Assembly (NCBI GenBank): GCA_033064195.1
Contig: JARBJD010000134.1
Coordinates: 124,001-188,000 of the forward strand
Direction: 5' to 3'
DNA from: Blattamonas nauphoetae
Taxonomy: Eukaryota > Preaxostyla > Oxymonadida
Length of the DNA: 64,000 nt
This document shows positions 20,411-29,841 of the stretch, one piece after another. A model generated the notes under the pieces. It did not search any database. It saw only the letters and a list, made by a program, of their open reading frames with translations, and was not told where the DNA came from. Each line of letters starts with the position of its first letter. Position 1 is the first letter of the stretch. Made by a program: the position numbers and the translations under genes.

Positions 20411-22909
20411 AGTCACATTCCCAGCACCAGAGACGACGAGGCCTGATGTTTTCAGAGTGGTGAACGTGGATGTGTTCACAAAGAAGCCAAGACCTCGGAG
20501 TTCAACTGGTTTGGAGATGTCCAGAGAGCCTTCTTCGAAGATCCCATTTCCGAGGTTGATGAGAGACGGATCTGTGCTGAGTTCAGAAAGAGCTGCGCCC
20601 AGACTCCCACACGGATCTCCCTCCGAACACGTCCTACTCTCTCCTGCTTCCACGAAGAAGACATTCGAGAACCTCGATGCAGACGGGGAAGGGAGGAGGA
20701 TGTTATCTTTGGGATGAATCCCATTGACAATTGTATCTTGATAGTATCCATATTTTGGTATTTCAGACGTCGATGTGCATCCAAACACTGTTGTCTCATC
20801 GATTCCATTCGGATTATCAGACGTGTGGATATCATTCCCTCGATAATGCGCCAGTTGTGTTTGATTATTCTCGTACGTTAAAAAGGCCTGGTTTTGGTCG
20901 AAGTGGCAGTCAAACATCCACAAACGTTTGAGATAGTTTGTAAAGATTGCTCCTCCCCCTCTCGTCGCTTCATTTCGAGTGAAGTTGCAGAAGGAGAGGT
21001 GATGATACCGCGATGCGGTGTAGAACGCTCCGCCGTTGAGGGCCTTGTTGCCTTCGAAGAGACAGTGGAAGAAGCGGTGGACAGTGTAGGGCAGATTGAG
21101 AGCTCCTCCATTCGCTGTCGATGTTTGGCGGGTGAACGTATTGTTGGAGAAGAAGAGGAAGGAAACAGGATCGGAAAAATAAAGAGCACGTGCAGAGGAG
21201 AACTTGGAGGGGGGAGGGGAGAAGGTCGACGAGACAACGCTGATTTCTTGAAAGTTGTACAGGTTGATTTGATTACTATTTGTTGCAGTTTCAGTCTCTC
21301 TCCAAAACTTGAATGTGCATGTGTCGATCAGACACTTCACTTTGTTGTCTCGAACGGCTGTTGCTGAGATGAGAGTGTTGTGGACAGTGTTGCATTCCAC
21401 TTCAAATGAACATCCAACGAAGTCCACATTTCCCGAAAATGGGTTGAGTGTGATGAGGATAAACGATGTTGTCATGTTTGTTGCCTTGATTGTGCATCCT
21501 CGGAAGGCATAGTGCGTGAATTCTGATCCATGATTGATTCTCTGGACTGAGGATGTGATTTCTGGAATTGTGTCATACAATTTGGTTGTTTCGCTATCTT
21601 CCTCATTCACACATTCCAACAAACTGCTGTTTTGCATCAAAAATTCGCTTTGCATTCCCAGCTTTGTGGTGAGTGTTCCTTGAAGACAGTTCCGAACTGA
21701 TCTGACTTTGCATCCAACTATTCTCTCTCGAAGGGACCGAAAATCGTGAGATGTGGGATGGGGAGAGTTTGAGGAGAGATTGAAGAACTGGCAATCACTC
21801 ACAACGGATTGGATCTGGCAATCGTTCGTGAGGCCATATTCTGATGGCAAGGACGAAAATGACAGTCCGCTGTTGGATGTGAGGGTGTGAGAGTCCAGCT
21901 GGAGGGATGAAATCGAAATACAGTTGTTGGACAATTTTGATAATTGGGAAACTTTGTTGATCCCTTGCGCGTTCTTAAGCCGATTGATGTCCACTTTCAA
22001 CAGCAACTTCCTTCCCCAAAACGGAGTACTCCCATCTACTTCGTTCTTCTCCATCTCGTCATCAGCACGCTCCATCCAAAAAACATCTGATTGAGGGACC
22101 AATTCGGTAGGTTTGACGGTCCAACACAGTTTCTGACATGGGATCAACAGCTGATGGTCTGTCGTTCTCACAGAGAACTCTCAACATCGCGACGAATGGA
22201 AGGGTCGTACTGTGACATGACATGATTTGGAGCTGGAGAAAAGGTTCGCATATTGTTTGTCTTTTTTCCGGCATTTTCCAATTTCCCAAAATTGTCCAAC
22301 AATTGTAGAGATTGATTCTGTTGAAGGAATGGCAGGATCAATCTGCAAAAATGAAACAATCTGTTTGTCCTCGTTTTTGAGCATACAACGCGAGACTGTG
22401 AGAGAACACGCCGAGTTCAAGTCAGAGGTCGACGGAACAAGCACGAACGGCGATTTTCCAGCATCGACGAGGAAGGTTGACAACGAGGCAGAAACATGCG
22501 AATTCCAGGCAAGAGAGCACGCATGCCAAGAGTCCTTGTGAGGCAAGTGTAAATCGAAAACGAGGGAAGTCATGGAGATTGTTGAATTCCTGATGCTGAA
22601 AATGGAGGAGGAAAAACTCGCCTGATTTTTTCGTTGATTCGATGCGCCGTTATAAGTTGAACTCAAGTCAATTCCCCAATCAGGTGAGACAATAGTCATC
22701 TCCGAGCCAATAATGGATAGGGATTCGGAAGAAATTGAGATTATGCGTGTTTTCCACACTGAATCTGGCAATTGAACTGAACGAGAAATTCGACTGGATT
22801 CGGAGTTAGTCTCGGACTGAAAGAGAAGTAAAGACATTGAAAGTCCTCCACAGTCGTTGGTTGTTCTGGACGAACATGCCCAAACTAATGCAAGAGAAAC
22901 GAAAGACAT
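20411..22909 (-). pseudogene. N-terminal piece of the split beta-helix gene, with signal peptide
   Basis: Starts at ATG 22909 with signal peptide MSFVSLALVWACSS. The N-terminal domain is Ser-rich; from about residue 430 beta-helix repeats are clear (TANGGALNLPYTV, ALNGGAFYTASRY, EATRGGGAIFTNYL) and a following turn module AGESRTCSEGDPCGSL is present. One in-frame TGA (22181-22183) sits between HSSRC and EFSVRTT; the frame continues unchanged on both sides. The piece ends at NVTLMS, at the hAT insertion. Confidence 0.75.
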
Positions 22910-22990
22910 CACGTCAGTTTGACGTGTGGTATAACGGGCTGATCTTGCTTGTTTAGCATGGAGTTCGTTGAATAAGGTAGGGAGGAGCAA

Positions 22991-23034
22991 TTGTCCGGAC
23001 AAGGTGAGGCGCTGTCCGTCCTCGGACAGCGCCT
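22991..23034. repeat. Palindrome plus perfect 12-bp hairpin upstream of the beta-helix gene
   Basis: TTGTCCGGACAA (22991-23002) is a perfect palindrome. It is followed by a perfect hairpin, stem AGGCGCTGTCCG, loop TCCT (23007-23034). It lies about 80-125 bp upstream of the start codon at 22909. It could be a regulatory site or the end of a decayed element. Confidence 0.7.
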
Positions 23035-23358
23035 AATTAGGAGACCCCCACTGGTAAGTTTTGAAGAAGGGCATGATCTACGTTGACAGGTGAGAATTGA
23101 CTCAACTCAAGAATTTAATCTCTTAACATGAATAATATGTTGTTCTTCAGACAGTACTGTAATGTGTTTCTTCTGTAAACAGTTCGAAATCGACCTGTGC
23201 TCATGACTCGAAGTTGAAAGAGAAAATGATGATGGAAGACTTGAACAGGATGTGAATGATGAGAGAGAGGAAAGGAAGGAAGAGAAAGAAGATGGGATCC
23301 AACGTCTTGCAGTCTTTGATCAAAGAATTGACATTTCCAAACAACTATCTTTGAGAGC

Positions 23359-25725
23359 CTATTCGCAATATGAAATTCTGAAGAAGCGAGACATTGACAT
23401 GGCAGACACGAAGGATTGGGGAGAGGACAAGGCAGACTGGATGACATTCGCGTCGAACTGGTTGGGGTCGGAGAGAGAAGTCAAGTTGAGGACGATTTGA
23501 ACGAGCGAGGAGACTCCAGCGCTCTGCACGAACAAGTTGAGAGCAGATGGTCGTGGAATGAGTGTGAGTGAAGTGTGGTCCAGAATGTGTGTGGATCGGC
23601 TGTGGAGAAGGGAAGTATGGACTGGAATGATCTGACATTCCACCAACTGCGAGACGTACGGCGAGTCGAAGATTGTGTCGTTCAACTTGGCTGTGTCGAG
23701 TGTTGGGAAGGTGTTCGCAGTGAACGATTGGATGAGCGAGGGCGGGAGGAGGAGGACGAAGTAGGACGAGAGGAGGTTGATCATCACGTCATGTTCCGTC
23801 TGCGACAGATTTGGGAATCTCTGTTTGTTTTTGTTGATTTGGTTGATCAGCGAATGAAACTCCGACGCGTACGGCCTCACAAGCTCGTTCTTTGCTGGTC
23901 TAAGAGCCATCGGTGGCTCGTGTGCCTGAGGACAGATGGAGTGGGCTGTTGAGGGGTTGTCAAGATGCACCTTCGGCAACACTTGACTCGAGCTGGTCGT
24001 TCGTGACGATGTTTCTTTGCCGCTGAATGTTGATGTCTTCGATCTTGTCCTGCTTCTCACGCAGAGTGAGGAGGGTCTCTTGTTGGATGGCCGCGTGAAT
24101 ATCGTCCTTCTCTTTCAACTCTCTGTCCCGCTCTGAAAGGAGGAGATCCTGCTGCTTCTGCCACGTTTGGATGACCGAGTTCTGTTGGCAGATCTGAGCG
24201 AGTGGGTGAGATGAGCACTGTGCGAGAGTGTTCTTGATCGTCCAAACTTTCTTCCTGACGTCTCAAGATACGCTTCGTTCCGCTGCTGTGTCTCTTCCAC
24301 AATCTGACTGTGATTCTTGTCCAGTAGGTTGGTCAGAACTGTCGTCTCCGCGTAGTCCAAATCACCCAAATCCAGATCGTCCGAATGGATTTCACGGATG
24401 TCCTCGTCCTTCGAGATCCAGACAGCTTTCTTCTGCTTCTTCCTCTTCTTTCTGTCTCGCGAATTCAGACTCGACGAGTGCGAATCGTCATCGAACAACA
24501 ATCTATCCTCAAACAACCCTTTCTCGTCGGCATCCTGTCGCATGATGGTCGACAGCTTGAGGATTGTCTCCTGAATGATGTCGTCCTGCTTCTGCAGCGC
24601 GTCTTGTTGTTTCGTCAGCTTGTTCACTTTCTCCTGCAGTCCTTCGTTGTTCTCTTCAAGATCTCTGTTTGTTTCTTCAAGTTGTTGGATGGTCTGCTTC
24701 AGAGCGCTATTCGTGTTGTGCAGAGTGACCAAGTGTTGTCCTGTTTCTGGTGTGACCTTGTTCCTGTCAAAAGCACGAGCTTTCTCCTTCAGCTCTCTCT
24801 TCTCTTTCTTCACCATCTCAAACTCCGTCTCTAGTTCCGCCTTCTTCTGTTGAGCGTTCTCGCCCTGCATGGACAGGATCTGCGTCTCCTGATGCGAGTT
24901 TGTTTTCTTCAGATTTGCTTTCTCTCGCTGCCCTTTCTCGTTCTTTTCGACAAGCTGACTGATTTCTGTTCTGGCTCTGTGGAGTTGTTGTGATGTCCGC
25001 TCCAAATCTTCGACGAGCATCCCAAATTGAGCATTGGTTTGTGATTCTTTCTTCTGGTTCGATTCCTGATCAGCACTGAGCTTGCCTGTTCGAGAGGAGA
25101 GAGGCGACGAACGGTGTGACCTGTTCTCATTCTTCAACTTCTCCAATTCCTTCCTCCCTCAGCCATTGTCTTCTCTTTCTGCTTCATCTGATGATCTCGC
25201 TCTCGCATCCGCTCCTCTTTCGTGGCTTCTCGTCGAAATCCTCTTTCACTGCGACTCGTTCAGTTTTCGCAATGCGAGCTTCATGTTTCAATTGCTCGAT
25301 CTCCATTCTGAGATCAGCAACAGTCTCTTCAATATTCATGTTATCCTCCTTCTGGTTCTGGTTTTCGAAGCAGATTGAAACGATCAGCTCTTTCTGCCGT
25401 TTAGTGAGAGGGTCCTGCGAAGAGAATACATCGGATTGTTCAGCTGATCCAACATCGAGTCCTCATTCTCGAAAGATGGTGAGGGCACAGTCCCATCCGA
25501 CGACAGATCCCGCCTTCGATGCGACGAGTCCGGGTGTGGTGTTGGCCGTCGTTTACGGCGAGCGAAGGTCATTTCGAATCTCGAGTCGTCTTCTTTGAAG
25601 GGTATGGGACAATAATGTTCGGCCACTTCTTCACGGAACGTAACACAGTCTACAAGATCGAAAGAGACGATCAGAGAAAAACTTTCGTGTGATTCGTCCG
25701 TCGGAGTGAGGTAGAAAAGAGACAT
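23359..25725 (-). pseudogene. Coiled-coil protein gene with several frameshifts
   Basis: A minus-strand gene starting at ATG 25725 (MSLFYLTPTDES). It reads as a long coiled coil (KKEKRELKEKARAFDRN, then ALKQTIQQLEETNRDLEENN) with a basic linker, then an all-helical C-terminal region (RPAKNELVRPYASEFHSLIN, then HDVMINLLSSYFVLLLPPSL). Homogeneous coding continues throughout, but the frame moves about five times: near 25450, 25230, 25150, 24265 and 23975. No splice sites fit these points. It is a decayed gene or, less likely, a run of assembly indels. The protein resembles no family I can name; the coiled coil suggests a cytoskeletal or scaffold role. Confidence 0.55.
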
Positions 25726-27152
25726 GATTAAATCGTTTAGAGAGGATGTGTAATCAAGGTTCTAAGGCAAAACAGTCATCAGATTCCTCATGATCTTTGA
25801 TAAATCGGAATTCCGGCTTGTTTGGAGGAGTGGAGCAGTATTTATCGACTAAAGAAGAGAAATATGCGATTAAGATGTCAAAACAATGGAGAGGCAAACC
25901 TATTGTGTGAATTTTTCAGGTTTCAATGCAATTGAATGTCAAAGATAGCATGGAGAAGAGTGAATATTGAATCGAGAAGATCTCCGCTTATTTTCATTCA
26001 ATGCAAATCAAAAATGATTGAGAGCAAGACAAAAGAGGTTTTGACCGATCATCGACATTCAAATTGTGATGGAATTGGCTCTGAGAGAAAATGTACGACG
26101 AAGACAAATTGAGATGGGGAGGACGATCCGGACATGTCCAGGACAGGACAGTTTTGTCCGTTTTCAACTGATCATCATTCGATGGTGAAGAAATTTAGAT
26201 GATTCCGTTTTTCAACAAAAGAGCGGATGTCCAAGATCGGACAAGCTTGGACATTTCTGCAATTAATGGGTCATTTTGTCCGAATTCTCAGTACGTGTTT
26301 TTTTCTCAGTTTAAATCACAAAATCTGGATAATTACATCATTTTAGACGCATTGATGATATAAATTTGAGGATTGAACAGCTCTTTGGGTCACATGAAAC
26401 ACTTCTTTTTTGCTTGGACTTGTGCTCTGTCCGATGTCCGAGGAGAACGACGTTTTGTCCGTCCGTTGCTCATCATTAGAATAAGGTTAGAATGGCTGTA
26501 GTTGGCAGGAACAATCGGGATCTTTGTCCGTTTGCACTGTTGAGAGAGAGATGATTGATTGTGTGCGATTGTTCGTCAGACTGGCGTGGAAGCGAACATT
26601 ACACTTTAGTGGCAGAAAATCGGAGTTTTGACGTGAATCGAGAGCAGGTATGATCATTAATTGAATGATTGGTCATTCAGTTTCAGGGTAAATATGATCA
26701 AACCACATGGGAGTCTTCTGTTCAGAAAAAAACGCAAATCATCAACTAAGAAGTGAAATGAAAAGTTTTTTTGACAAAATAATGATGATAAAATCGTTTT
26801 CGAGAATGGAATCACCTCTCTGAGGCCGCGTTCCGGAATGTTTGAAGTGTTTCAACGATAATGTCATCATCATCACGTTGAAATCCTTCGAGAAGAAAGA
26901 CGCAGTTCGTGTTGGGTTCCTTCAATCGAGTGTCTGTTTCAGAAAGAAGGCCACAGTGTCTGTCCAAGAGACGATGATCAAAATTCTGCAAACAGAAAAG
27001 GGGCGATTTATGCGCTCAAACCCAAAGGCTCCATAAAAAAGCATTCGTTTCTCGCATTTTGTGATGTTTCAGACTGTGATTCAGTTTGTGGTCGATCTGG
27101 AGACTAGGAGGAATGTGTTGGTGGGAGATTGGGTCGAGATCAGAAAACGAGG
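25726..27152. other. Non-coding region
   Basis: 1.4 kb without a supportable gene, A/T-rich apart from a cluster of GTCC motifs at 26128-26530 (listed separately). Confidence 0.5.
26128..26530. repeat. Cluster of GTCCG/GGAC motifs, possible decayed TIR element
   Basis: About a dozen GTCC or GGAC motifs occur, including ATGTCCAGGACAGGACAG, GCTTGGACAT and CTGTCCGATGTCCG. Three sit in a repeated context TTTTGTCCG (about 26150, 26270 and 26450). The style resembles the subterminal repeats of the elements at 8518 and 12275. I could not find a duplication or a matched pair of ends. Confidence 0.35.
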
Positions 27153-28181
27153 TCATGAATACCAAGGAAGTGTCTCAAGTGTGTTTGTCCCCAATCTGGC
27201 AGCACAACAAGCGGAATGTGGTGGAATGTTGTCGAGATAGTCTGGTTTGTAGGTGAACAAAGTCCGATCAAGCTCATCACCAAATCCTTCTGAGTTCAGC
27301 GCTCTGATGAATGTCTTTCCTTTCCCAAAGTGACGCGGGCCAGCGACTCTCCACTCGCGCAGAATCAGAAGGAAATCGTTGAAAAAGCGAGTCACAAAGT
27401 TGGAGTCGAGAAATGATGACAAACTGGTCATGGTGAGAGCGATGGGGAGTGACACAACGAAAGTGCATGTGGATGGATGGAATGCACACATCACAGTCAG
27501 ATGATAAAAGAGGTTCAGAAGTGACCTCATCGATTCTCTCCCCGAGATGAAAAAGCGGTTTGAGCAGAGATGCCGAATGAAGGCGTCGGAAGGAACAATC
27601 ACTCGCTCGAAGAGGATTTCGTTCATTTGAGCGTATTTGGCTGCATCTGCTTCGTTCAGACAGGAGGGATTCCGTCCAGTGTTGGAGAATGGTGATGAAA
27701 GCATTTTCACGACATCTATGAGGAGAATCTCCCCCAACGGCAGTGAAACTGTGTGTGGTTGGAGAATGTTCAAGATCCCAGAGATCACACCACAATTCAG
27801 CATCTTCATCGTGTTGGCAGTTGCGCACTTTGTCTACAGGGATTTCAAGAGATCTAGTACAGATTCAACAATTCGGTGAACAGAGGAAGCAACAAGTGGC
27901 CACAGAGCTCCGACGAAGCCAACCACAGGATCGTCATGTTCAGGAACCAGTCCAAACAGCAAATCATCTGCTCTAAAAAGTCGGTCATATGGAGAGATGG
28001 CCTTCAGGAACGCAACTGCCTTCTCCACAAGTGCGTCATCAAAGGGAAACTCTTCCTTCACCAAAGTGGCGAGAGATTGGAAGTTGGCTGAGGCAGTGTG
28101 AATTGAGAAATTTGATGAGACACTCCACTCCAAAAATGGATGCGGAAGATGAAATAATATTTGAATTGAACATGTGCACAC
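27153..28181 (-). pseudogene. Dispersed helical-repeat family member with an in-frame TAG
   Basis: About 340 residues in one frame from 28181 to 27153, interrupted by TAG at 27834-27836. The order of blocks matches a highly multi-copy family that I remember from Blattamonas: FLEW near the start, then FQSLATLVK, VEKAVAFLKAI, SVHRIVESVLDLLKSL, then the second half ILNILQPHTVSLPLGEILLID, PSDAFIRHLCSNRF and ILREWR. The alignment runs through the TAG without a gap, and no intron with proper ends removes it. So the copy is dead, or the codon is read through. Probably an armadillo-like helical protein; function unknown. Confidence 0.55.
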
Positions 28182-28455
28182 TCGTCGAGCTATTGATTTC
28201 CGATGGTGTGGTTCCCTTTATTCTCGTTATTGAACGAGGTGAGTTTGATCCGACCCATTCATCATGTTTCTTTTCCCCACTGAAACGAAAACATGTTGTT
28301 TCCCGCTTAATAACAGATCCTCAAAAGTTTATCAACGCTGATAGAGCTTTCTGACAATTGGACGACACAACGGAACGAATGAAAGCAGAATCACTTCAAA
28401 TTTAAGTTTGATTTGAACTTTTTTTGGTTTGATCAAATCAAAAACTCAATCTGAA

Positions 28456-29841
28456 ATGGGAGCAGAAGAAAGTCATCAGGCAGAGGAAGATCTGAAGACA
28501 GAATGCGAAAATCAAAAGAAGGATCAAGCAAAGATCAAGCAGTTGGAGCAACAGTTGGCTCTTGCAAGGGTCAATCCACAAACGGACTCAAAATCCAGAA
28601 TCGGAGCATCGGCAATCTCAAAGTACGATCGCTCGCAATGGAAAGTGACTCGGAATGTTTTCACAACTCAGCATACAGATCACATGACATGCCTCTCATA
28701 CACATACAGTGAAGTTGTTGCTCGGATGTCACTCACAATCAAAGAACATGTGAATGGCCTGTTCACAGTTGGGATCGTCACGTCAAATAAGATCAATGAG
28801 GCTCTCACGAAATATTTCCTTCATGTGGAGGGAGGAGCAGGGTGGGAATTGCAACCCAAATTTTGTTGTGCGATGCAGAGCGAGAAAGGGATAGATACGG
28901 ACGAAGGGTGCTTGCCATTCAAAAAGGGTCAACGATTGGTGTTGGAGGCAGATGGACGAGTAGGAAAGCGAACATTGAAGCTGTCGCAAGATGGAGTGAC
29001 ACAGCCAACATTCTTCCAAAACATCCCAGTTCCCTTCCGCTTCGCTGTGCACCTCTTGGGCGAGAATGCTGCTTTTGAGATGGAGTCAATCGAAGTTGTG
29101 GAAGAACCACAGATGGTTGGAGGAACTGTCCCGCTCACGATGGGTGAAACGAATACCCCGAAAGGTCGTATAAGATTGTACGAATTGAATACAATGCAGG
29201 AGAAGCGAAAGAAGGATCAAGCAAAGATCAAGCAGTTGGAGAAACAGTTGGCTCTCGCGCAAGCCAAAACGCATTCAGATCCGCAATCCAGAAAGGGAGC
29301 ATCGGCAATCTCAGAGTACGATCGCTCGCAATGGGAAGTAACAGGGAGAGTGTTCACAGCAAAGTACACCGGTCATTTGACATGCCTTTCGTACAAGTAT
29401 GGAGAGGTTGTGGTTCGGATGTCACTCACAATCAAAGAACATGTGAATGGCTTGTTTACAGTTGGGATCGTCACGTCAAATAAGATCAATGAGGCTCTCA
29501 CGAAATATTTCCTTCATGTGGAGGGAGGAGCAGGGTGGGAATTGCAACCCAAATTTTGTTGTGCGATGCAGAGCGAGAAAGGGATAGATACGGACGAAGG
29601 GTGCTTGCCATTCAAAAAGGGTCAACGATTGGTGTTGGAGGCAGATGGACGAGTAGGATGGCAAACATTGAAGCTGTCGCAAGATGGAGTGACACAGCCA
29701 ACATACTTCCAAAACATCCCAGTTCCCTTCCGATTCGCTGTGCACCTCTTGGGCGAGAATGCTGCTTTTGAGATTGAGTCAATTGAAGTTGTGGAAAAGC
29801 CACAGCTGGTTGGAGGAACCGTCGCGCTCACAATGGGCTAA
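28456..29841 (+). CDS. Protein with two SPRY-like domains made by internal tandem duplication
   Basis: 461 residues from ATG 28456. Each half has a short coiled coil (KKDQAKIKQLEQQLALA) followed by a SPRY-like domain: DRSQWKVTRNVFT, VARMSLTIKEHVNGLFTVGI, GGAGWELQPKF, KKGQRLVLEADGRVGKRTLK, then NIPVPFRFAVHLLGENAAFE and MVGGTVPL. The repeat offset is 693 bp (231 codons), and about 380 bp (28725-29110 against 29418-29803) are almost identical, so the duplication is recent or homogenised. The same domain is the C-terminal part of the kinase gene at 32232-34303. Here there is no kinase domain. It probably acts as a binding adaptor. No introns are needed. Confidence 0.8.
   Translation: MGAEESHQAEEDLKTECENQKKDQAKIKQLEQQLALARVNPQTDSKSRIGASAISKYDRSQWKVTRNVFTTQHTDHMTCLSYTYSEVVARMSLTIKEHVNGLFTVGIVTSNKINEALTKYFLHVEGGAGWELQPKFCCAMQSEKGIDTDEGCLPFKKGQRLVLEADGRVGKRTLKLSQDGVTQPTFFQNIPVPFRFAVHLLGENAAFEMESIEVVEEPQMVGGTVPLTMGETNTPKGRIRLYELNTMQEKRKKDQAKIKQLEKQLALAQAKTHSDPQSRKGASAISEYDRSQWEVTGRVFTAKYTGHLTCLSYKYGEVVVRMSLTIKEHVNGLFTVGIVTSNKINEALTKYFLHVEGGAGWELQPKFCCAMQSEKGIDTDEGCLPFKKGQRLVLEADGRVGWQTLKLSQDGVTQPTYFQNIPVPFRFAVHLLGENAAFEIESIEVVEKPQLVGGTVALTMG
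28500..29841 (+). repeat. Direct tandem duplication, 693-bp unit
   Basis: Two units of about 690 bp (about 28510-29203 and 29203-29841) in frame within the SPRY gene; the central 380 bp differ at only a few positions, the flanks more. Confidence 0.85.

Larger units (their letters stand above)
6309..22909 (-). pseudogene. Beta-helix/pseudokinase membrane protein gene split by mobile elements
   Basis: A single ancestral gene reads 22909 to 6309 in five pieces: 22909-20411, 19491 to about 18720, about 14475-14260, 12264-10668 and 8508-6309. Signal peptide MSFVSLALVWACSS opens at 22909. Several hundred residues of Ser/Thr/Asn-rich beta-helix repeats follow (GGAF, GNGG and NNTF turns), then one transmembrane span and a kinase-like lobe. 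Across three element insertions the reading frame resumes exactly once one TSD copy is removed (for example TGWF/SEVGGD at 8509-8517). The gene also carries two in-frame TGA codons (22181-22183 and 19401-19403) and a one-base frameshift near 11020. It probably made a surface protein of roughly 2400 residues and is now dead unless the inserts are spliced out. The start was chosen for the signal peptide. Confidence 0.75.

Noticed and set aside
27834-27867. A 34-nt intron removing the in-frame TAG
   Set aside because: Would end in AAG without a pyrimidine tract and would shift the frame away from the conserved second half.
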